A stretch of 64,000 nt of DNA from Cellulophaga sp. RHA19 (GCF_002813425.1 NZ_PHUL01000001.1:248001-312000); one strand, 5' to 3'. Positions 8,656 to 18,123 are shown, counted from the stretch's first letter. Program-made: numbers and translations. Notes: a model not told the origin generated them from the letters alone.

Positions 8656-9291
8656 ATGAAGAAAAAAATTATCATAACTATTTCTGTACTTGTTCTATTG
8701 CCATTATTGGCAATTTTTTGTTCTAATAATATTATTACAAACTCAGCTAAGGGCAAAACTTTTTATAATGTAGATGCTATTCCTTACAATAAAGTTGGTG
8801 TTGTTTTAGGCACAACAAGTAAGCTTGTTAACGGTAGTCCAAATCCTTACTACGTACACCGTATAAATGCAACCGTTGCTTTGTACAATGCAAAAAAAAT
8901 AGACTTTGTTTTAGTTAGCGGTGATAATGGAACTAAATACTATAACGAACCAGATACTTTTAAAAGAGAACTTGTAAAACAAGGAATACCAGAGGATAAA
9001 ATATTTTTAGATTACGCAGGTTTTAGAACATTAGATTCTATGGTGCGTGCGCACGTAATTTTTGAGCTTAACAAGGTTACCGTTATATCTCAAAAATTTC
9101 ATAATGAAAGAGCTATTTATATTGCAGAAAAAAAAGGCCTCACTACCGTTGGCTTTAATGCCAAAGATTTAAAAGGAAAAGCTGGTTTAAAAGTACAGAC
9201 TAGAGAATATTTAGCACGTGTTAAAGTGTTTTTAGATTTACTACTTAATACAGAGCCTAAATTTTATGGAGAAAAAATAACGATAGAATAG
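8656..9291 (+). CDS. SanA/YdcF-like DUF218 membrane-anchored protein
   Basis: A 211-residue protein with one N-terminal membrane segment (residues about 4-24) and a DUF218 Rossmann-like domain. Recognisable blocks are VGVVLGTT, FVLVSGDNG, IPEDKIFLDYAGFRTLDSMV and VTVISQKFHNERA. E. coli SanA, in the same superfamily, contributes to envelope barrier function; the reaction is not established. The NRAMP-type gene starts 13 bp after its stop, so the two are probably cotranscribed. Whether they share a process is unknown. Confidence 0.8.
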   Translation: MKKKIIITISVLVLLPLLAIFCSNNIITNSAKGKTFYNVDAIPYNKVGVVLGTTSKLVNGSPNPYYVHRINATVALYNAKKIDFVLVSGDNGTKYYNEPDTFKRELVKQGIPEDKIFLDYAGFRTLDSMVRAHVIFELNKVTVISQKFHNERAIYIAEKKGLTTVGFNAKDLKGKAGLKVQTREYLARVKVFLDLLLNTEPKFYGEKITIE

Positions 9292-9304
9292 TACTTACAC
9301 TGTA

Positions 9305-10579
9305 ATGCAAAAGATTAAAACTTTACTTAAAAACTTAGGTCCAGGATTACTTTTTGCGAGTATGGCAATTGGCACATCTCACCTTGTGCTATCCACTAAA
9401 GCTGGTGCACAATATGGTTGGATTATGTTGGTACCAATTGTACTAGCAAACATTTTAAAATATCCTTTTTTTGAATTTGGAATTAGATACACCAACGCAA
9501 CAAACAAAACACTTATACAAGGGTATTTAAACCGTGGCAAAGGGTATTTATGGTTTTATGCACTTATTACATTAGTATCTACATTTACCATTTTAGCAGC
9601 TTTATACTTGGTTACATCTGGTCTATTAATAAACCTCTTTAACCTTACAAATGTATCTATTACTGTTGTTGCTCTTGTACTATTCAGTTTTATATCTGCA
9701 CTATTAATTATTGGTAAATATGTTTTTTTAGAGAAGTCTTTAAAAATTGTAGTATCTATTTTAGGAATTGCACTTTTAGTTACCACTATTGTAGTTGTTT
9801 TTAAGGGAAAGGTTGATGAGGTAGCAAACTTTAAACCCACGCCTCTTTTTAATAATGCTGGTATTTTATTTATTATTGGTTTAGTAGGTTGGATGCCTAC
9901 TGCGGTAGAAACCTCTAGCTGGTTAAGTATGTGGACTATTGAAAAGCAGAAACTAACAAACAAAAAACTAAATCTTAAAGAAGCATTATCAGAATTTAAC
10001 TTTGGATATATAGTTACAGCTATACTTGCTTTTTTCTTTATGACCATTGGTTGCTTATCTCTTTACGGTACAAATACTAAAATGAGTAGTAGCGCTGTTG
10101 GTTTTGCAGACCAGCTAATAAACTTATTTACGGTACATATTGGAGAGTGGACAACTATTTTTGTGTCTACAGCCGCTTTTGCCACAATGTTTAGCTCTTG
10201 TATGACAGCACACGATGCTATAGCAAGAGTTAGTATAGATGTTATACAGAAGCTAAAAAGCACACCAATTACCAAAACTGAAAAAACAAAACCACAAAGT
10301 AAATCTTACTTTACCTTAGCTGTAATAGTATTAACCATTGTAAACTTAGCCGTTATAATCTTTTTTAATTCTAATATGGGTAAGGTTGTTGCCTTAGCTA
10401 CTTTTGTATCTTTTATTGTAGCTCCTGTTGTTGGTTATATGAATTTAAAAAATGTAATGAGTAACGACGTTGCTAAAGAAGACAGACCTAAAAAATGGCT
10501 ACAGCTACTTACGTATGCAGGTATTTTATTCCTAAGCTTATTTGCAATTTATTACTGCTACATAGAAATTATTGCATAA
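9305..10579 (+). CDS. NRAMP-family transporter with non-canonical metal-binding motifs
   Basis: A 424-residue polytopic membrane protein with about eleven hydrophobic segments and the NRAMP opening LGPGLLFASMAIG. Canonical NRAMP metal transporters carry DPGN in TM1 and MPH in TM6. Here the aligned TM1 stretch reads AIGTSHLV (residues 21-28), and TM6 reads MPT (197-199). The Asp, Asn and His ligands for divalent metal are therefore absent. This places it among NRAMP-related transporters whose substrate may not be Mn2+ or Fe2+. Database annotation would probably call it a divalent metal transporter, which the motifs do not support. It lies 13 bp after the SanA-like gene. Confidence 0.85.
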   Translation: MQKIKTLLKNLGPGLLFASMAIGTSHLVLSTKAGAQYGWIMLVPIVLANILKYPFFEFGIRYTNATNKTLIQGYLNRGKGYLWFYALITLVSTFTILAALYLVTSGLLINLFNLTNVSITVVALVLFSFISALLIIGKYVFLEKSLKIVVSILGIALLVTTIVVVFKGKVDEVANFKPTPLFNNAGILFIIGLVGWMPTAVETSSWLSMWTIEKQKLTNKKLNLKEALSEFNFGYIVTAILAFFFMTIGCLSLYGTNTKMSSSAVGFADQLINLFTVHIGEWTTIFVSTAAFATMFSSCMTAHDAIARVSIDVIQKLKSTPITKTEKTKPQSKSYFTLAVIVLTIVNLAVIIFFNSNMGKVVALATFVSFIVAPVVGYMNLKNVMSNDVAKEDRPKKWLQLLTYAGILFLSLFAIYYCYIEIIA

Positions 10580-10609
10580 AAAAGACCGACTTATATAAAA
10601 TCGGCCTTT
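10575..10609 (-). terminator. Terminator of acs
   Basis: On the minus strand AAAGGCCGA and TCGGTCTTT (10601-10609 with 10581-10589) pair with one G-T wobble and are followed by TTTT. On the plus strand the same position is a mismatch and has no T-tract, so it serves acs. Confidence 0.75.
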
Positions 10610-10626
10610 AGAATTTATTCTTTTAT

Positions 10627-12534
10627 TTAAAGAGAGTTGTCCATAATTTCCTGAACAATTTCTGGATTTAACAACGTACTAATATCACCTAAATTATCTG
10701 TGTCATTAGAAGCTATTTTACGCAAAATACGACGCATAATTTTACCACTCCTTGTTTTAGGCAAACCAGTTACAAACTGTATTTTATCTAATTTAGCAAT
10801 AGGTCCAATATGTTCTGTTATTTGCTGATTAATCTCTTTTCGTAAATTATCTCTATCTCTAGTTTCTCCAAATTCTTTTAAAATAACATAACCATACAAA
10901 GCATTTCCTTTAACATCATGTGGAAACCCAACAATTGCAGACTCTGCTACAGCTGGATGCTCATTAATGGTATCTTCTATAGGTGCAGTACCTAAATTAT
11001 GTCCAGATACAATAATAACATCATCTACACGACCTGTTATTCTGTAATAACCAACACCATCTCTTAAAGCACCATCACCCGTAAAATATTTGTCTTTATA
11101 AGCCGAAAAATAAGTATCTCTGTACCTTTCATGATTACCCCAAATTGTTCTTGCAATAGAAGGCCACGGAAATTTAATACATAAACGCCCCTCTACTTGG
11201 TTGCCCTTTAACTCTTGTGCGTTTTCATCCATTAAGGCAGGTTGTATACCAATAAAAGGTAAGGTTGCGTATGTAGGTGTTGTTGGTGTAACATAAGGTA
11301 TAGGAGAAATCATAATTCCGCCTGTTTCTGTTTGCCACCAAGTATCTACAATAGGACTATTATTTTTACCAACATTACTATTGTACCAATGCCAAGCCTC
11401 TTCGTTAATAGGCTCACCAACAGAACCTAATACTTTTAAAGAAGATAGGTCGTGATTTTCTACAAAATCTACATTCTCTTTTGCCAAAGCTCTAATAGCA
11501 GTAGGTGCAGTATAAAACTGAGTTACTTTATGTTTCTCTATCACTTCCCAAAAACGGCCAAAATCTGGATAAGAAGGCACACCCTCAAACATTACAGTAG
11601 TTGCTCCGTTAGCCAAAGGACCATACACAATGTAAGAGTGCCCTGTGATCCAACCTATATCTGCGGTACACCAGTAAACATCATTCTCTTTATACTGAAA
11701 AATATTTTTAAATGTATACGCCGTATATACCATATAACCACCTGTAGTATGCACCATACCTTTTGGAGTACCTGTAGAGCCAGATGTATATAAAATAAAT
11801 AAAGGATCTTCGGCATCCATAACTTCTGCAACACAATCCCCGTATGCTTCGTCTAAAAGTGGCTGTAACCATTTATCACGCCCCTCTTTCATTTTTACTT
11901 CTGCATTGGTACGCTTGGCTACTAATACTGTTTTTACACCAGGACAGTCGTCCAAAGCCACATCTACAATACCTTTTAAATCTATAGATTTTTTTCCCCT
12001 AAAAGATCCATCAGAAGTAATTACAATTTTACAGTCAGAGTCATTAATTCTTGTTGCTAAAGCATTAGAAGAAAAACCTGCAAAAACAACAGAGTGTATA
12101 GCTCCTATTCTTGCACAAGCCAATAGAGATACCGCTAACTCCGGAATCATAGGCAAATAAATACAAACACGATCTCCTTTTTTAACTCCATTTTCTTTAA
12201 GCACATTTGCCATTTTACACACACGTTTATGTAGCTCATAATAGGTTATGTGTTGTGCCTCTTCATTAGGGTTGTTAGGCTCAAAAAGAATAGCTGTTTT
12301 TTCACCTCTAGTTGTTAAGTGCCTGTCTATACAATTCTCTGTAATATTAAGCTTTGCATTTTCAAACCATTTTACCTCTGGCTTAGAGAAATCCCAACTT
12401 AAAACATTATCCCACTTTTTCCTCCATAAAAAATGCTCTTCTGCAATTTCTTCCCAAAAGGCTTCTGGGTTACGTACAGATTTTCGGTATACCTGAAAAT
12501 ATTCCTCTAAATGTTTAATGTGATAATTACTCAT
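10627..12534 (-). CDS. acs: Acetyl-coenzyme A synthetase
   Basis: A 635-residue AMP-forming acetate:CoA ligase. The ATP/AMP-binding P-loop is YTSGSTGTPKGM. The acetate-pocket Trp is in DTWWQTETGG, and the hinge and CoA region is GRVDDVIIVSGHNLGT. The C-terminal motif KTRSGKIMRRILRKI holds the lysine whose acetylation switches the enzyme off. Length is typical. It converts acetate to acetyl-CoA in the cytoplasm. It is transcribed alone and ends in its own terminator. The 319-bp upstream region holds no obvious TAnnTTTG box close to the start. Confidence 0.97.
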   Translation of the reverse strand: MSNYHIKHLEEYFQVYRKSVRNPEAFWEEIAEEHFLWRKKWDNVLSWDFSKPEVKWFENAKLNITENCIDRHLTTRGEKTAILFEPNNPNEEAQHITYYELHKRVCKMANVLKENGVKKGDRVCIYLPMIPELAVSLLACARIGAIHSVVFAGFSSNALATRINDSDCKIVITSDGSFRGKKSIDLKGIVDVALDDCPGVKTVLVAKRTNAEVKMKEGRDKWLQPLLDEAYGDCVAEVMDAEDPLFILYTSGSTGTPKGMVHTTGGYMVYTAYTFKNIFQYKENDVYWCTADIGWITGHSYIVYGPLANGATTVMFEGVPSYPDFGRFWEVIEKHKVTQFYTAPTAIRALAKENVDFVENHDLSSLKVLGSVGEPINEEAWHWYNSNVGKNNSPIVDTWWQTETGGIMISPIPYVTPTTPTYATLPFIGIQPALMDENAQELKGNQVEGRLCIKFPWPSIARTIWGNHERYRDTYFSAYKDKYFTGDGALRDGVGYYRITGRVDDVIIVSGHNLGTAPIEDTINEHPAVAESAIVGFPHDVKGNALYGYVILKEFGETRDRDNLRKEINQQITEHIGPIAKLDKIQFVTGLPKTRSGKIMRRILRKIASNDTDNLGDISTLLNPEIVQEIMDNSL

Positions 12535-12842
12535 GTGCTATTTGTTTTGTGCTTGTGATTACTAATAACTAGTAAAACTCTAATAAAACAACAGTTTACA
12601 TTTTAGATGTTACAGTACATCAACATAAAAACACATATTTAATAAATTTGCTAAATATGTATTATTATGCACCTAAAAACTGTGTTTTACAGAATAATTT
12701 CCTATAAAATTAATTGAATTATTAAATATAGGAAAATCTAGAAAAGTATCAATTTAAATAAGACAAAAAAATTATAGTAATATTCAATAAACTTGAGTGA
12801 TTTAAAAAACAGTCCCATAAGTGATAGGAGACTATACAAAAA
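12535..12842. other. Intergenic region between acs and the OmpA-family gene
   Basis: About 300 bp, very A+T rich, with no credible reading frame. A short plus-strand frame from 12793 runs into the terminator palindrome and into the antisense of the OmpA-family gene, so it was not called. The region must hold the acs promoter, but no clear consensus box was found. Confidence 0.5.
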
Positions 12843-12868
12843 AAAGAGCTGTATTAATACAGCTCTTT
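12836..12868 (-). terminator. Terminator overlapping the stop codon of the OmpA-family gene
   Basis: A 26-nt perfect palindrome (12843-12868) has AAAGAGCTGT and ACAGCTCTTT as arms. On the minus strand it is followed by a run of eight T residues counting the end of the arm. The TAA stop of the gene (12854-12856) lies in the centre of the palindrome. Confidence 0.85.
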
Positions 12869-14782
12869 ATAATTTAGAACAACAATGTTGCACCTTCGGT
12901 TTTCTGCATGAAAGTAATCTATACAATAGACACCATTTACACATTTGTTTAGCACATGATCTTCTCCATAACCAATGGTGTATAATATATTTTTAGAAGG
13001 AACACCATTACTTAATAAGTAATTTTTAATATTATCTGCCCTACCTTGAGACACTCTAAAGTTAGATGAAGAACCTCCTTTACTATCTGTATGCGATTCT
13101 ATTTGAAGATTAAACTCTGGAAACTTTTTAATTATTTTTATTGCTTTATCTAATTCTGCAATAATAACTGGAGTTAGTTTAGTGCTTTTAGTTTTAAACT
13201 CAAACTTATTTAGTTTAAGCATTGTTTTGCCTTCTTTTTCTACAACAAAATCATCTGCAAAATCTAAATAAATTGGTGTTTCCTTTTTATTTTTTAAATC
13301 ATCTGCTGTATAAAATTGTCTAAATAAAGAGTACTTTTTTTTAGATGCAATAACTGTAATTTTTGTTTGCCAAGGTAACTCTATTTCATAAGATCCGTCA
13401 TCTGCAGACTCTAGCTCTTTTATAACTTTATTATTTTGATCTAATACCTTTATAGGCACATTAGCAACCCTAACATTATTTAAAGCGTTTAATGTTTTTC
13501 CTTGTAAGACAATGGTATTTAACTTAGGCTTTTCTTCTACTTTAAAACCATAAATATCATCTTTACCCTTACCACCTTCTCTGTTAGAAGAGAAATACCC
13601 TTCTAAACCACCAGTATTATCATTTTTAACAATAAAGCCAAAATCATCTTTAACAGAATTAATACCTTCTCCTAAATTAATTGGCACGCCAGCGCTACCA
13701 TCGGCTTTTAAGTTAGACTTGTAAATATCCATACCTCCATAACCATAAAACACATCTGAAGAAAAATACAATCCGTTTTCAAAAACAAAAGGAGAAATTT
13801 CGTTTCCGGGAGTATTTACTCTTGGTCCCAGATTAATTGGTGCAGACATAATTTGTCCGTTACTGGTATTAACATAGTAAATATCTGTACCACCGTAGCT
13901 ACTATCCTCAAAATTAGCAGCAAAGTATAAACGTTGAGAAGCTGCATCATAAAAAGGATAGTAAAAACTAGTACTTAAATGTTTAAGCACGTAGTTAAAG
14001 TTTTTATTGCGATCTACTCTTGCTATAGAAAGTGCATTTTTCCCTTTTTCATCATATAACATTTCGCCATCTTTTTCATTAGACAACACGTAAAATAGCT
14101 TTTCTAATTCTGATGAGTAATATGGTGTTGCTTCGTGAAAATTAGCTTTTGGTATACCATCAAATGCTTTTACATTAGTAATATCGCCATCTGCCTCAAT
14201 TTCACTTTCGTATATATCTAAATATATGGTTTCTTGCTTTTTCTTTTTCTTAACTAAGGTTAGAGCCCTATCACTAGTAAATAATAATTTTTCTTTATAA
14301 AACGATGGAGAAAAATCTGCAGCAATACTGTTTGCTTTTACATTAAAAACATTGTAATTAGGTATCACAACATCTTCTTTATTTTCTATATCAAAATTAA
14401 ACTTTGCATTTTCTGCCCAAGAAGCTTCTTTTAAAATAGTATCATTTTCTAAATACTTATTCATTTCATCCTTACCAGATATAGCGTATAAGCTACGCAG
14501 CATTTTATTGTAATGAAATGGAGATACAATAGCATCACTCTCCAATATTAACTTGTACGTATCCCAAGATTTCTGAAACTGTTTTGTATTAAAATATGCC
14601 TCTGCATAGTTTAAAAACTGCTGTGTAGTAAGTACAGTTTCTTTACTCTCTTTTTCATATTCTTTAACTGCTTGCTCGTATTTATACTGAAAAAAATAAC
14701 GATCTCCGGCTGATTTTAAATTTTGAGCACAAACAGATAGTACAACTAAATTTAAAAGTAAAAAGCTAAGTTTAAATTTCAT
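12854..14782 (-). CDS. OmpA-family protein with PD40 repeats (PorE-like, T9SS-associated)
   Basis: A 642-residue envelope protein. It has a signal peptide (MKFKLSFLLLNLVVLSVCAQ) and a TPR-like helical stretch (about 20-120). WD40-like PD40 beta-propeller blades follow (about 150-420; YFSSNREGGKGKDDIYGF is typical), then a carboxypeptidase-regulatory-like domain (about 425-500). The C-terminal OmpA peptidoglycan-binding domain contains IESHTDSKGGSSSNFRVSQGRA. PorE of the type IX secretion system has this architecture. It is last of three genes and starts 10 bp after the PorP/SprF-like gene. The trio probably builds a peptidoglycan-linked outer-membrane complex holding the surface protein made by the first gene. 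Confidence 0.9.
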   Translation of the reverse strand: MKFKLSFLLLNLVVLSVCAQNLKSAGDRYFFQYKYEQAVKEYEKESKETVLTTQQFLNYAEAYFNTKQFQKSWDTYKLILESDAIVSPFHYNKMLRSLYAISGKDEMNKYLENDTILKEASWAENAKFNFDIENKEDVVIPNYNVFNVKANSIAADFSPSFYKEKLLFTSDRALTLVKKKKKQETIYLDIYESEIEADGDITNVKAFDGIPKANFHEATPYYSSELEKLFYVLSNEKDGEMLYDEKGKNALSIARVDRNKNFNYVLKHLSTSFYYPFYDAASQRLYFAANFEDSSYGGTDIYYVNTSNGQIMSAPINLGPRVNTPGNEISPFVFENGLYFSSDVFYGYGGMDIYKSNLKADGSAGVPINLGEGINSVKDDFGFIVKNDNTGGLEGYFSSNREGGKGKDDIYGFKVEEKPKLNTIVLQGKTLNALNNVRVANVPIKVLDQNNKVIKELESADDGSYEIELPWQTKITVIASKKKYSLFRQFYTADDLKNKKETPIYLDFADDFVVEKEGKTMLKLNKFEFKTKSTKLTPVIIAELDKAIKIIKKFPEFNLQIESHTDSKGGSSSNFRVSQGRADNIKNYLLSNGVPSKNILYTIGYGEDHVLNKCVNGVYCIDYFHAENRRCNIVVLNYKELY

Positions 14783-14792
14783 ATTGTTTGTA

Positions 14793-15782
14793 TTAAAAGA
14801 ATCTTGGTGTATCTATTTGTTTAGGTTTTTTATTGTCTTTTGAGCGCTTACTTCTTTTTGTTCCTCCTGATCTACCCAAATAAAACTTTAAAATAACCTC
14901 ATGAGAACCATCATTATAGTTCTTAAATGCGTTTGTAGAATAGTCATACGAATAACCCACATACATAGAATTAGAGACCTGAAAACCAGCCAAACCACTT
15001 ATAGCATTATCAAACCTATACGATGCTCCAACAGTAACTAAATCACTAATTAAAAAATTAGTAGATAAGTTTACGTTTAAAGGAGACTCATTAATATAAT
15101 TTATTAAAAATGCTGGTTTAAATTTTAATCCGTCACTTAAATCAAACACAAGGCCACCTATAAAATTAACTTGAGTTTTATCTTCTTCAATAACAGCAAC
15201 CTCATCATTATACAATGTACTGGTTAATATATTAGGTACAGAAAGACCTAAATACCAATTGTCTGCATATACAAATGTACCTGCTCCTATAATTGGGTAA
15301 AACTCATTATACTGTGTATCTTGCAATGCAGGTTCGTTCTGAAACTCAAAATCTCCTTTTGTAAAATCGATATCTAAAATTGAAGCCCCTGCATTTATAC
15401 CAAAAGACCATTTTACATAGTCTGATAGTTTTACTTGGTAAGAGTAAGAGATGTTTATTAAAGACTGACTCATTGGCCCTAACTTGTCTGAGTATGCATT
15501 AAAACCCAATCCTGTTTTTTCATTAGAAAAAGGTATGTTTGCCCCTATACGTATGGTTGTAGGTGAGCCAGGAACTCCTACCCATTGCGTTCTGTATAAA
15601 CTCATTATTTCTGGGTCTTCTACACTACCTACATAAGCAGGGTTAAAACTTCCAATGTTATACATATACTGTGTATACTGTGGTTCTTTTTGTGCAAAGA
15701 CGTTAGCACTAACAAAAAACAACATAAGTATACCTAAGTACTTATACATCTGCGTGGATTTTTTCATTTGTTTTTGTATCAT
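14793..15782 (-). CDS. PorP/SprF-family type IX secretion membrane protein
   Basis: A 329-residue outer-membrane barrel of the PorP/SprF family. After a signal peptide ending at NVFAQ come the typical QYTQYMYNIGSFNPAYVGS, LYRTQWVGVPGSPTTIRIGA and a run of barrel strands. An upstream ATG at 15800 is in frame, but the ATG at 15782 forms a 4-nt ATGA overlap with the stop of the preceding gene, so I chose it. A third candidate is at 15767. SprF-like proteins are needed for cell-surface attachment of specific T9SS cargo, such as SprB. The cargo here is probably the type-B protein encoded just upstream. Confidence 0.9.
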   Translation of the reverse strand: MIQKQMKKSTQMYKYLGILMLFFVSANVFAQKEPQYTQYMYNIGSFNPAYVGSVEDPEIMSLYRTQWVGVPGSPTTIRIGANIPFSNEKTGLGFNAYSDKLGPMSQSLINISYSYQVKLSDYVKWSFGINAGASILDIDFTKGDFEFQNEPALQDTQYNEFYPIIGAGTFVYADNWYLGLSVPNILTSTLYNDEVAVIEEDKTQVNFIGGLVFDLSDGLKFKPAFLINYINESPLNVNLSTNFLISDLVTVGASYRFDNAISGLAGFQVSNSMYVGYSYDYSTNAFKNYNDGSHEVILKFYLGRSGGTKRSKRSKDNKKPKQIDTPRFF

Positions 15783-18028
15783 CTTATGATTTGAATCCAT
15801 CCTTTTTTAACTTCTGAACCATCTGCCAAGTCTAACACATAAAAATATGTACCATTTGGCAAATCTCCTTTTTTCCAAGTACCATCCCAATTGTTTTGGT
15901 AATTAGTAGCACTGTATACTTCACTACCCAACCTATTAAATATAACAAGTGTATTACCTGTATAGTTTTCTATACAATTTATGCGTAAAAAATCGTTTAC
16001 ACCATCTGCATTTGGAGAAAACTGATTAAATAAAAATCCGCATTCATCATTACTTCTTGGTTCTACAGTAACAATTACAGATGCTGTATTATTTTCTACA
16101 TTGGCAATATCCAAAGGAAAAGAATCCGTTATTTCTACCGTATTTTCGTGTGTACCATCTTCTAGCACCATAGCTGTTATTTCTAACACCTGTTCTTCAT
16201 TACCTAGTATTTCATTTAGCGTCCAAATACCTGTAGCAACATCATAATTGCCCGCTGTAGTTGTATGTGAAACATATGTAAAACCCATTGCATTTTCTAT
16301 ACGGTCTGTAACACTTATATCTGTTACCAAACCATCGGTCTCGTTAGTAAGTGTTATTGTAAAAACAACAATATCTCCTACAGTTGTGGTTGTTTTATCT
16401 ACCGATTTAGAAACAGACATATCAATCTGTTTAATACCAACAGTAACCGAGCTTTGGTTATTAGCAGTAGCTAAATCTACAGGGTTACTACTTGTTATTT
16501 CTGCGGTGTTAATATGCGAACCTCCGTCTACAACAGCTGCTGTAATTTGTATTGATGTACTTTCACCAGCTGCTAACTCTGGTATTGTCCAAATACCTGT
16601 TGCACTGTCAAAAGTCCCTAGTTGTGCTACATCAGAAACATAACTAAAACCAGTAGTTGCATTTAAAACATCTGTAATTTCTATAGCTGTAACTGCATCA
16701 CCAGTTAGGTTTTCTACAGTAATTGTAAAAGTTACATCTTCACCTGTAAAAACCTCATCTTTATCTACCGTTTTTACAACAGATAAATCTGTATCTGTAG
16801 GCGCGCAATCTACTACTGTAACCGTTATTGTAGTTGTTTCTGCTTCACAAGGAGCAACAAAACCAGTAGTTGTATATGTAAACTGATATTCTCCTAGTGG
16901 CTGGTTTGCAAAATCTACACTATTAGCATCTATTGTAATTGAACTAGATGTTGGGGTAGAAGTTATTGTCCATTCCCCTGCATCTGCGTCTGTTAATTGA
17001 TCGTCTAAATTTACTGCAGTTACTCTGCCATTACCTGGTAGAGAACACGCAGTAGTGTTTGTACCTGTACCAGAAGATGGTTGGTCATTTATTGTTGCTA
17101 CAACCTCTACCCTTGCAGACGTACAACCATTTGCTGTTGCCTCTACGTAATAAGATGTTGTAGTTGCCAATATTGGTGTATCAAAATTTAATCCTGTATG
17201 TACTAATGTTCCTCCAGTAGGCGCATCATACCACAATAAAGAACCATCTGTTGTTGTGCCTGATAATGTTACTACACCTTCTCCACACCTAGATACAGAA
17301 GTACCAGTAACGGTTGGACTATTATTTTGAACTATTGTTATTTTTAAAGGTGGACTAACACAGTTATTAGCCTCGTCTAAATAAAACCCGTAAAACTCTC
17401 CCGAAAATCCAATTACAGAACTATCATAATAAGATGAGTCATCTAACAAATCATCACTACTACTCCAAGTTAGTACTGTACCCGCAGGTGTTACACTAGA
17501 TACATAATCATTTAAGTCTTTAGTAAAGCTATCACAAAAGGTAGTTTCTTCACCAGTTCTTAACTCTGGTGCATTAGGAGTTGTAGCACAAACAGGCTCA
17601 TTATCTATAATTGCTATTCTATCAGAACCCGCTAAAGGGTTTATATCATAGTTTGCATTTTCAGATATGGTAATAATTACACTTTCATCTCCTTCAATTA
17701 AAGTATCATCTACTATACCTTCAATATCTAAACTAACACTCCTACTAAGAACAGGAATTAAAATAGAACCTCCTACAGTGTTGTAATCTACACCATTGGT
17801 TGCCGTACCAGATATAGTAAAGTTTACACGTAAGCCAGTAAAAGTATTGCCGGTTCTAGAAATTCTAAAACTTCCTGATACAGAACCAGTCTCCGCCGCA
17901 TTAGCATCTGCCTGAACTGAAACCTGTTGCGCTGATGCAAAAAAACCAAAACACAAAAATAGTACTAGAAAGCAATATGCTTTGTGTTTTTTTATAATAC
18001 GGAAACTGTCTAATTGTTTAATTTTCAT
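15779..18028 (-). CDS. T9SS type-B sorted surface protein with Calx-beta and DUF11 repeats
   Basis: A 749-residue secreted protein. A signal peptide ends near residue 34 (FFASAQ). A Calx-beta-like domain follows (about 35-140; ATNGVDYNTVGGSILIP, EGDESVIITIS). Ig-like regions with Cys pairs occupy about 150-410. Two DUF11 repeats follow (about 415-535 and 535-650; DLSVVKTVDKDEVFTGEDVT and MSVSKSVDKTTTTVGDIV). The C-terminal gliding-motility-associated domain (about 660-749) contains FSPNADGVNDFLRINC and WDGTWKKGDLPNGTYFYVLD. It should be exported through SprA and fixed at the surface with the help of the adjacent PorP/SprF-like protein. Adhesion is a reasonable but unproven role. Confidence 0.9.
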   Translation of the reverse strand: MKIKQLDSFRIIKKHKAYCFLVLFLCFGFFASAQQVSVQADANAAETGSVSGSFRISRTGNTFTGLRVNFTISGTATNGVDYNTVGGSILIPVLSRSVSLDIEGIVDDTLIEGDESVIITISENANYDINPLAGSDRIAIIDNEPVCATTPNAPELRTGEETTFCDSFTKDLNDYVSSVTPAGTVLTWSSSDDLLDDSSYYDSSVIGFSGEFYGFYLDEANNCVSPPLKITIVQNNSPTVTGTSVSRCGEGVVTLSGTTTDGSLLWYDAPTGGTLVHTGLNFDTPILATTTSYYVEATANGCTSARVEVVATINDQPSSGTGTNTTACSLPGNGRVTAVNLDDQLTDADAGEWTITSTPTSSSITIDANSVDFANQPLGEYQFTYTTTGFVAPCEAETTTITVTVVDCAPTDTDLSVVKTVDKDEVFTGEDVTFTITVENLTGDAVTAIEITDVLNATTGFSYVSDVAQLGTFDSATGIWTIPELAAGESTSIQITAAVVDGGSHINTAEITSSNPVDLATANNQSSVTVGIKQIDMSVSKSVDKTTTTVGDIVVFTITLTNETDGLVTDISVTDRIENAMGFTYVSHTTTAGNYDVATGIWTLNEILGNEEQVLEITAMVLEDGTHENTVEITDSFPLDIANVENNTASVIVTVEPRSNDECGFLFNQFSPNADGVNDFLRINCIENYTGNTLVIFNRLGSEVYSATNYQNNWDGTWKKGDLPNGTYFYVLDLADGSEVKKGWIQIIR

Positions 18029-18098
18029 TTTCTTTTATAGATAGTGTTACTCAACTATAATTTATAACAGATAGACTACAATATTAACCAAAATGCCA

Positions 18099-18123
18099 TT
18101 TGTCGATAAACAAAATCGACAAA
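18099..18123. promoter_or_regulatory. Perfect 9-bp dyad upstream of the T9SS cargo operon
   Basis: TTTGTCGAT (18099-18107) and ATCGACAAA (18115-18123) flank a 7-nt A-rich spacer. No T-tract follows on either strand, so it is not a standard terminator. It lies 71-95 nt upstream of the cargo start, in the region between that gene and fabD. An operator or a leader hairpin is possible. Confidence 0.4.

Noticed and set aside
12793..12996. Short plus-strand frame near the acs/OmpA gap
   Set aside because: It overlaps the terminator palindrome and the end of the OmpA-family gene in antisense, and has no recognisable protein features.
16248..16643. Plus-strand frame opposite the DUF11 repeats
   Set aside because: Antisense to repeated coding sequence; the Val/Ser/Thr-rich translation is an artefact.
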